Positions 9,303-13,254 of a stretch of 13,254 bases of DNA are shown in pieces. The notes beneath the pieces are model-generated. The model saw only the letters and a list, made by a program, of their open reading frames with translations. It was not told the origin of the DNA and did no database searches. Origin of the DNA: Clostridiales bacterium UBA4696 (lineage in GTDB: Bacteria > Bacillota > Clostridia > Oscillospirales > Oscillospiraceae); assembly GCA_002404795.1 (NCBI GenBank), contig DHKK01000011.1:1-13254 (forward strand), given 5' to 3'. Within the stretch, counting starts at the first letter, position 1; the number at the start of each line of letters is the position of its first letter. A program made the position numbers and the translations under genes.

Positions 9303-9644
9303 ATGGAGATCAAGCGTGCTGCGGAGCTGCTCCGCGGGCTCGCCGACGGCCGCGACCCGATCACGGGCGCGCGTCTGCCGGATGAGAGCGTCTATAACCA
9401 CCCCGAAATTATCCGGGCGCTGCACTGCGTCCTGCAGGATCTGCAGACCCGCCAGACCGGCGCGCAGGCCGTCAACGCCGGCCGCAGCTGGCGGCCGGAC
9501 GAGGAGCAGCAGCTGCTGGAGGAATATGACGCCGGTCTGCCTGTCGAGCAGATCGCCCGCCGCCACGGCCGGACCGCCGGGGCCATCGAGGCCCGCCTGT
9601 CCGAGCTCGGCCGCCGCGACCAGATCCAGTTCAACATGCGCTGA
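9303..9644 (+). CDS. small Myb/SANT-like helix-turn-helix protein, function unknown
   Basis: The 113-residue protein has two parts. The N-terminal part (about 1-40) carries 'LADGRDPITGARLPDES...HPEIIRAL', a pattern I have seen as a short module in bacterial proteins, often ahead of larger nucleic-acid enzymes. The C-terminal part (about 60-105), SWRPDEEQQLLEEYDAGL then IARRHGRTAGAIEARLSELG, is a Myb/SANT-like trihelical or HTH domain typical of DNA binding. The ATG is preceded by AGGTGA 4 bases upstream. It is first in an operon with the 9655 gene, whose ribosome binding site overlaps this stop codon. No enzyme motif or membrane segment is seen. DNA binding is inferred from fold-like sequence only, and the biological role is not known to me. 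Confidence 0.85.
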   Translation: MEIKRAAELLRGLADGRDPITGARLPDESVYNHPEIIRALHCVLQDLQTRQTGAQAVNAGRSWRPDEEQQLLEEYDAGLPVEQIARRHGRTAGAIEARLSELGRRDQIQFNMR

Positions 9645-9654
9645 GGACCCGCAG

Positions 9655-9969
9655 ATGGAAGCAAAACAGACCAAACTCGAGCTTGCCCTGCAGCAGGAGC
9701 TGCTGCAGAACGCGCAGCAGGCCGCCGCGCGGTATCACAGCCCCGTGACGCGCTTCGTCCGGGATCTGCAGTCCCGCGGCAGCGTCGCCGCCGTGCGGAA
9801 TTTTGTCCGCCGCCACGCCCCCTCCGACGCCTTCGCCTCGCTGGAGCAGGCCGGGCATCTGGAGCTTTCGCCGGAAGCCACCGTCATCCAGTCCCGCTAC
9901 GGCCCCCTCTTCACCGACGAAGAGATCAACACCTGCCTCACGCTCCTGCTGGAAGCCGGATATTTCTGA
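9655..9969 (+). CDS. small conserved protein of unknown function
   Basis: A 104-residue soluble protein. The frame is open further upstream, but the ATG at 9655 is chosen because GAGGA lies 7 bases before it, overlapping the stop of the preceding gene, so the two are probably translationally coupled. An N-terminal helix (about 1-25, LELALQQELLQNAQQAAARY) leads into HSPVTRFVRDL, then PSDAFASLEQAGHLELSPEA and RYGPLFTDEEINTCLTLLLE. This layout (Y-x-P-x-x-F, S-D-x-F-x-x-L, L-x-L-s-x-E-A, LFt-eEi, final GY/F) matches a small alpha-helical domain I recognise from bacteria, both alone and as an appendage of nucleases or other enzymes. I know no established function for it. No catalytic motif is visible. 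Confidence 0.85.
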   Translation: MEAKQTKLELALQQELLQNAQQAAARYHSPVTRFVRDLQSRGSVAAVRNFVRRHAPSDAFASLEQAGHLELSPEATVIQSRYGPLFTDEEINTCLTLLLEAGYF

Positions 9970-9993
9970 GCAGCCGGAACCGGGCGGAAAAAG

Positions 9994-10431
9994 ATGACTT
10001 ACGAAAAAATGACCGCGGCCGATGTGGACAGGATCGCACGGCTGTACATGGACTATTATAACCAGCACGAAGACGGCTGCTGGACACAGGAGAAAGCCTG
10101 CAGGCGGATCCGTCAGATCGTCACTGTCGAAGATTCCCTCAGCCTGATCCAGCAGGACGACGCGGGACACTCGACCGGCTTCGCGATCGGGTATCTCAAG
10201 CCCTACGACGACCTTACGAGCTATTGGCTGGAGGAGATCGTCATCCTCGCCGGGCATCAGAACAAGGGATTTGGCAGGCAGTTTCTCCGCGAGATCGAGC
10301 AGCGCGCCCGCGCCCACGGCGCAAAGCTCATCGAACTCGCCAGCGTAAACGACGAACCCCACATGCACTTCTACACCACCTCCGGCCTGTACCCCGCCTC
10401 AAACCTGAAGATTATGGGGAAGCAGCTATGA
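9994..10431 (+). CDS. GNAT-family N-acetyltransferase
   Basis: The 145-residue protein has the length of a single GNAT domain, which transfers an acetyl group from acetyl-CoA to an amine. The acetyl-CoA pyrophosphate-binding loop is QNKGFGRQFL (Q-x-x-G-x-G) after the strand WLEEIVILAG. The C-terminal segment AKLIELASVNDEPHMHFYTTSGL matches motif B, where the Tyr of FYTTSG often helps catalysis. The substrate cannot be told: it could be a small molecule, an antibiotic-like amine or a protein N-terminus. The ATG at 9994 follows the purine-rich GGCGGAAAAAG. A second in-frame ATG at 10009 is possible. It lies 24 bases after the 9655 gene and closes the operon before the terminator at 10453. Confidence 0.88.
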   Translation: MTYEKMTAADVDRIARLYMDYYNQHEDGCWTQEKACRRIRQIVTVEDSLSLIQQDDAGHSTGFAIGYLKPYDDLTSYWLEEIVILAGHQNKGFGRQFLREIEQRARAHGAKLIELASVNDEPHMHFYTTSGLYPASNLKIMGKQL

Positions 10432-10452
10432 ATGTAAAACTTATATATAGCA

Positions 10453-10486
10453 AAAAGCCTTGAATCCTCACGGATTCAAGGCTTTT
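10453..10486. terminator. strong bidirectional terminator
   Basis: An 11-bp perfect stem, GCCTTGAATCC (10457-10467) with GGATTCAAGGC (10472-10482), has the loop TCAC and is flanked by AAAAA and TTTT. It ends the 9303-10431 operon on the plus strand and would also end a minus-strand transcript coming from the promoter at 10632-10660. Confidence 0.85.
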
Positions 10487-10625
10487 CAGTATGGCAAGCT
10501 GCACCCTTTTAGATCCCCCGACTTATAATTTCTTGAAATCTCAAGGGTTTTCACGCTCCGTGCAAGCCATAACAAATCAGTTTCAAAATTTCAAGTTAAA
10601 CCAAAATAGATACTTGCCTTTTTCT
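10453..10625 (-). ncRNA. putative structured RNA or mobile-element end
   Basis: Between the minus-strand promoter at 10632-10660 and the terminator at 10453-10486 lies a stretch with no convincing coding frame. Its predicted transcript of about 170 bases could fold on itself. GGCAAG (complement of 10613-10618) pairs with CTTGCC (complement of 10494-10499), closing most of the molecule. Inside, CTTGAAAT pairs with ATTTCAAG (10587-10594 with 10532-10539), 8 bp. A CACG-GAG-CGTG hairpin sits near 10552-10562. I do not recognise a known RNA family. It could equally be the terminal region of an integrated element carrying recombinase sites. Existence as an RNA is inferred from promoter, terminator and pairing only. 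Confidence 0.4.
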
Positions 10626-10631
10626 GATTTG

Positions 10632-10660
10632 ATTATAGTACGCCTTTCTCTGCTTTGCAA
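10632..10660 (-). promoter_or_regulatory. sigma-A type promoter, minus strand
   Basis: On the minus strand TTGCAA (10655-10660), 17 bases, then TATAAT (10632-10637). It points away from the small minus-strand gene at 10726 and toward the non-coding stretch that ends at 10453. The only clear candidate product is the predicted RNA. Confidence 0.7.
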
Positions 10661-10725
10661 GAAAAATGCATACCGTCCTTACAAATATTCGTGCCACATC
10701 AAATTACTTTTGCAATACTTGCTTC

Positions 10726-11085
10726 TCAATACAGCGTCCCCCAGTAGTCAAATAAGCGGCGATAGAAATTTCCTTTCACTGGAGCATTTCGGCAGCTGCG
10801 GATTCGGCGGCTGGTTTCTCGCTTGATCCATCTCTGGCAGTTGCTGTTTTTGGGATATTTGATGTACTTACCTGTGTGCAGCAGCGTCCGACCATCAAAG
10901 CCCCAATCGATGTATCCGCGATGCGGGGCATAGCCGCCATAATTTATAATGCGCAGCAGCCGGTCGCTCTTTTGGATATCCTGATATCGGCGCAGTCTGC
11001 GGCGGTTTTTGCTTCGCAGATGCGCTTCGGAGGATTCATTCTCCGGAAGCCCGGCAATCTTCTTGTTTAATACGCTTTCGGTCAT
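10726..11085 (-). CDS. small basic protein of mobile-element type
   Basis: The 119-residue protein starts at the ATG at 11083-11085, where AGGAGG lies 4 bases upstream. The longer open frame, starting near 11190, lacks a plausible site and is not used. It is strongly basic, with SKNRRRLRRYQDIQKSDRLL, the segment GKYIKYPKNSNCQRWIKRET and the ending RNAPVKGNFYRRLFDYWGTLY. I recall proteins with the same '...IKYPKNS...K...N.YRR.FDYW..LY' signature as hypothetical genes on clostridial conjugative elements; no function is established to my knowledge. The charge suggests nucleic-acid contact, which is only a guess. It is 74 bases downstream of the 11160-11528 gene on the same strand and probably co-transcribed with it. 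Confidence 0.75.
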   Translation of the reverse strand: MTESVLNKKIAGLPENESSEAHLRSKNRRRLRRYQDIQKSDRLLRIINYGGYAPHRGYIDWGFDGRTLLHTGKYIKYPKNSNCQRWIKRETSRRIRSCRNAPVKGNFYRRLFDYWGTLY

Positions 11086-11159
11086 AAATCCTCCTGCTCT
11101 GCACAACACGGGTGACCGGCAAAATTCCCTTCCAAGAACCACGTTTTGACGCATAGTAC

Positions 11160-11528
11160 TTACGCTGCTCGCGCTTGCTTCGCTTTGCAATCGGTGTGAA
11201 CTTCATTTTGACGATTATCTCCTTTCATCCGCTCCATCTCGTCCATAAACGAGCTGATCTCTGCTTCATATTCGGGATGTCCACACAGGATCATGCTCTT
11301 TTTCAAATCTTCTAAAGCCTCCAGAAATTGCGGCACATCTTTTTTTCTGACATGACAGAAAATTGCAATGTATAGAGAGTCCTTCCTCGTGTATTCCCGC
11401 TCAAACCATACCCGAACCTTATGCCGGATAAACAGCTGATCCGCAAGGTACGGGGTGGTATCGAAAAACATGAAGTAAGCATATCGCAGAGAAGATTTTC
11501 GAATCGTCCAATATAGTTTCTTTCTCAA
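11160..11528 (-). CDS. hypothetical protein of mobile-element type, TTG start
   Basis: A 122-residue protein starting MRKKLYWTIRKSSLRYAYFMFFDTTPYLADQLF. The start is the TTG at 11526-11528, with a strong GGGGAGG site 5 bases upstream; no ATG or GTG fits better. The N-terminal half is basic and aromatic. The middle, IAIFCHVRKKDVPQFLEALEDL, and the acidic C-terminal half suggest a soluble alpha/beta protein. A low-complexity tail (CKAKQARAA) ends it. No catalytic motif or membrane segment is visible. It is the first gene of a minus-strand pair with the 10726 gene and is divergent from the HTH gene at 11616, an arrangement usual in conjugative-element accessory regions. Function is unknown. Confidence 0.75.
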   Translation of the reverse strand: MRKKLYWTIRKSSLRYAYFMFFDTTPYLADQLFIRHKVRVWFEREYTRKDSLYIAIFCHVRKKDVPQFLEALEDLKKSMILCGHPEYEAEISSFMDEMERMKGDNRQNEVHTDCKAKQARAA

Positions 11529-11554
11529 ATTGACCTCCCCTTCAAAAATAGGTC

Positions 11555-11583
11555 TTGCTTTTTCCTGTTGCCTCTGGTATTTT
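11555..11583 (+). promoter_or_regulatory. promoter of the HTH regulator with possible operator
   Basis: TTGCTT (11555-11560), 17 bases, then TATTTT (11578-11583) form a moderate plus-strand promoter about 30 bases before the HTH gene. The 8-base palindrome TGATATCA (11585-11592) lies just after the -10 box, where an autorepressor could bind. The same gap must also hold the promoter of the divergent minus-strand gene, which I could not pin down. Confidence 0.5.
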
Positions 11584-11615
11584 ATGATATCACGATCTTA
11601 AAGGAGGCAAGCAAA

Positions 11616-11981
11616 ATGGACTTGAAGGCATACCCTGTGATCGACCTTGTCGCTACGGGAAACAACATTCGCCGTCTACGCATGGAGCGCGGCTTGAGCG
11701 TCCGGGAGCTGCAAAGCTACTTCGGCTTCGAAGAGCCACGCGCGATCTACAAGTGGCAGAAGGGCGAGAGCCTGCCCACGGTAGACAATCTCTACGCGCT
11801 CGGAGCGCTCTTTGAGGTTCCGATGGAGCAGATCCTGGTTCCTGTTATAAAACTGCATATCGCCAGTGAGCAGCAGGCCGAGCCCTGCTGCTCACATCAT
11901 TTTCTCTCCGGCTATTTTGGATACGGCAAGCGTCCGATGCAGCTTCTACCATTTGCTCCGTCTGCATTGCCTGCTGCGTAA
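11616..11981 (+). CDS. Cro/C1-type helix-turn-helix regulator
   Basis: The 121-residue protein uses the ATG at 11616, where AAAGGAGG lies 8 bases upstream; an upstream in-frame ATG at 11568 lacks a site. The HTH_3 domain (about 14-73), NNIRRLRMERGLSVRELQSY then FGFEEPRAIYKWQKGESLPT and VDNLYALGALFEVPMEQILVP, is intact. This subtype is frequent on clostridial integrative elements, where it controls accessory genes. The C-terminal 45 residues (ASEQQAEPCCSHHFLSGYFG onward) begin like relatives, but the last 25 or so look unlike them and may be a shifted frame. The divergent neighbour at 11160-11528 is the likeliest target besides itself. Specific DNA sites are not known. Confidence 0.85.
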   Translation: MDLKAYPVIDLVATGNNIRRLRMERGLSVRELQSYFGFEEPRAIYKWQKGESLPTVDNLYALGALFEVPMEQILVPVIKLHIASEQQAEPCCSHHFLSGYFGYGKRPMQLLPFAPSALPAA

Positions 11982-12109
11982 CAGGTCACGCGTTCAGCTT
12001 CGCACACGGAAAAAACAAAATTTGATCGTTATTGATCTCGTAACCAGCGAGTCAGGCTTGCTTGCCTTACATATGGAGATGTCAGTTTGGATGCAGGTAA
12101 GCGTGTGAT

Positions 12110-12223
12110 ATGGAAAAGGCGGTTCTGACGGAAGAACATCTGGCGAGGATGGAGAAGTGGAACGCTTCTTTTCTTCATGCTTTGAAAGCTCGTAGGGTGA
12201 GCCGAATCAGAATATCTTTATAA
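12110..12223 (+). CDS. possible 37-residue small ORF or gene remnant
   Basis: A short open frame begins MEKAVLTEEHLARMEKWNAS, continues FLHALKARRVSRIRISL and then stops. The composition (amphipathic, acidic then basic) looks like the start of a real helical protein, and the ribosome binding site is weak (AGGTAAG about 10 bases upstream). Its 3' end overlaps, on the opposite strand, the abnormal end of the truncated phosphoesterase at 12207, so it may itself be a fragment cut at the same junction. Function unknown. The 130 bases before it, after the HTH gene, hold nothing else I can name. Confidence 0.35.
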   Translation: MEKAVLTEEHLARMEKWNASFLHALKARRVSRIRISL

Positions 12224-12581
12224 AATGTGCAGCGTTATTGTTCATCTGCACCTGAACCGGTATTGTATAGATCTCACCGTCCTTGGCAAAGATCATGTTT
12301 GGGTATTCCGGTTGCAACCATGCCTTGCCTCCGCACCATTCGGTTTCAATATATCCAGAAACATTGACTGGCCGCATTTCGTGGTTCCCGTGAACACAGA
12401 GAAATCTGGTACCGGAATCGTTAAGCCATTGCTTCATCAGATGATCTTTCCGCCCGTTATAATAATTTGCGCCCACATCTCCCAGAAGAACGATGACATC
12501 CTCCATGGTGAGATGTGCTTTGTTTATAAACGCTGCAACGCCATTGACATTCCCATGAATATCGCCTGTGAAAAAGATCAT
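12207..12581 (-). pseudogene. truncated calcineurin-like metallophosphoesterase (N-terminal half)
   Basis: The 124-residue frame starts MIFFTGDIHGNVNG at an ATG preceded by AGAGGTGA. It carries the first three metal-site motifs of the family: GDIHGN (residues about 6-11), GDVGANY (about 34-40) and GNHE (about 65-68). After FAKDGEIYTIP the sequence should continue into the second half with further histidine metal ligands (a GHxH-type motif). Instead it turns into unrelated residues (VQVQMNNNAAHFIKIF) and stops, at roughly half the usual length. It is therefore probably inactive and is called a pseudogene. The start of the gene is intact and follows the edge chimera by about 50 bases on the same strand. 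Confidence 0.75.
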
Positions 12582-12633
12582 AACGCATCACCTCTCTGTA
12601 CATGTTACACAGGTAGGGGCTTCAGACTTGCTG

Positions 12634-13254
12634 TTATCCATCGTGCTGCACTTCTGCTTCTTCAGAATTGCCGTATTGTGGTTCCTCAGAATAGAATACC
12701 TGCATATCATCCAAGCGGAGGCAAGCCAGCCTACCGAGGACGCCTGACCGCGGATCGCCCGTTTCGAGGAGCATACAGCCGCAGTCGATGCAAATCCAGC
12801 TCTCTGCATTCCATATTGCCATGGGGTTATCGTACTGGAAGTGGTAGGTTGGCGTATGTCCGAAGATGACTGTCCAGCCCTCAAAAATGGGAAATCTCTC
12901 AAACCGCATCCAGACAGCGAAATCACGCGCACTTTTATATTTCCAGCTGTAGCTTTCGTATAAGTCCACAGGTGCCGCATGCGTCAGGATGTATTGCCTG
13001 CCGTTCACTGTCAACTCTACATTGACCGGCAGCTTGTCCAGATATTCGAAAATCTCTTGGCGAACGGCTTTCTTTATGCCGATGCTGCTGGAGGGCTGTC
13101 CTGCAAAGCTCGACAGCGGGATCGGCGCAATCGCCGTCGCCATATAGAGCTTAAAAAAGCGACCGTAGACGGTCAAGATCATGACGAGCGACAGCACCCA
13201 GATAAACAGCGAACCGAGCAGCGTCACCGCCCAGAGCGGAATGCTCTCCAGCAG
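12634..13254 (-). pseudogene. chimeric frame: VirB6/TrbL-like fragment joined to phosphatase C-terminal half (partial)
   Basis: The open frame runs off the right edge, so its true start is not in the window. The first 60 or so residues visible, ...SLFIWVLSLVMILTVYGRFF and KLYMATAIAPIPLSSFAGQP, match the C-terminal part of VirB6/TrbL-like membrane proteins of Gram-positive conjugative elements. From about 13078 the frame changes to KKAVRQEIFEYLDKLPVNVE, then ILTHAAP, VIFGHTPT, and IDCGCMLL followed by GRLACLRLDD: the C-terminal half of a PrpA/ApaH-like serine/threonine phosphatase, with its His ligands (THAAP, GHTPT). The N-terminal metal motifs of that phosphatase are missing, as is the rest of the VirB6/TrbL protein. 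I infer a deletion or recombination join. A misassembly cannot be ruled out. Enzyme activity is unlikely. Confidence 0.7.

Noticed and set aside
9235..9654. N-terminal extension of the 9655-9969 gene
   Set aside because: The upstream frame overlaps the 9303 gene out of phase, has biased Arg/Ser/Ala composition, and a good site precedes the ATG at 9655.
9631..10368. Minus-strand frame of 245 residues over the 104-residue gene and the GNAT gene
   Set aside because: Antisense shadow; the GNAT motif A on the plus strand is clear.
10491..10826. Plus-strand frame of 111 residues
   Set aside because: No ribosome binding site or family motif. It runs through the terminator flank, the minus-strand promoter and the end of a minus-strand gene.
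12225..12869. Plus-strand frame of 214 residues over the phosphatase fragments
   Set aside because: The minus strand carries recognisable GDIHGN, GNHE and GHTPT motifs here; the plus frame has none.

Overview
The window looks like a chromosomal segment from a high-GC member of the Clostridia, probably an Oscillospiraceae-type gut anaerobe. The reasons are a type III glutamine synthetase, a membrane pyrophosphatase, Firmicutes-type GGAGG ribosome binding sites, -35/-10 promoters with 16-17 base spacers, and a double-hairpin repeat of a kind I associate with these genomes. The assignment is inference from gene content and style; no rRNA or other marker is present.

Positions 1-10490 are ordinary, GC-rich core chromosome. 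On the minus strand, reading right to left, lie a membrane pyrophosphatase (hppA-like), a membrane-anchored L,D-transpeptidase, and a two-gene unit of type III glutamine synthetase followed by CTP synthase. That unit pairs glutamine synthesis with a major glutamine-consuming enzyme; it has a clear promoter at 3899-3927 and a terminator at 103-130. A LysR-type regulator is transcribed divergently from hppA, with a consensus promoter and two inverted repeats in the shared gap. To its right a plus-strand operon with its own promoter encodes two small proteins of unknown role and a GNAT acetyltransferase, and ends at a strong terminator (10453-10486).

Positions from about 10490 to 13254 differ: base composition is lower in GC and the genes look like fragments of an integrative or conjugative element. 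This part holds a possible structured minus-strand RNA (about 10453-10625), two small minus-strand genes of mobile-element type, a Cro/C1-type HTH regulator on the plus strand, a truncated metallophosphoesterase, and an open frame at the right edge. The edge frame joins part of a VirB6/TrbL-like conjugation membrane protein to the C-terminal half of a different phosphatase. I read this as a decayed or rearranged mobile island whose main body lies beyond the right edge.

No complete defence system, CRISPR array, tRNA or rRNA is visible. The less explained signals are a possible very short RNA between the glnN and ldt genes (4049-4095), the possible structured RNA at 10453-10625, the two-gene small-protein cassette at 9303-9969, the divergent active-site motifs of the pyrophosphatase, and the conjugation-phosphatase chimera.
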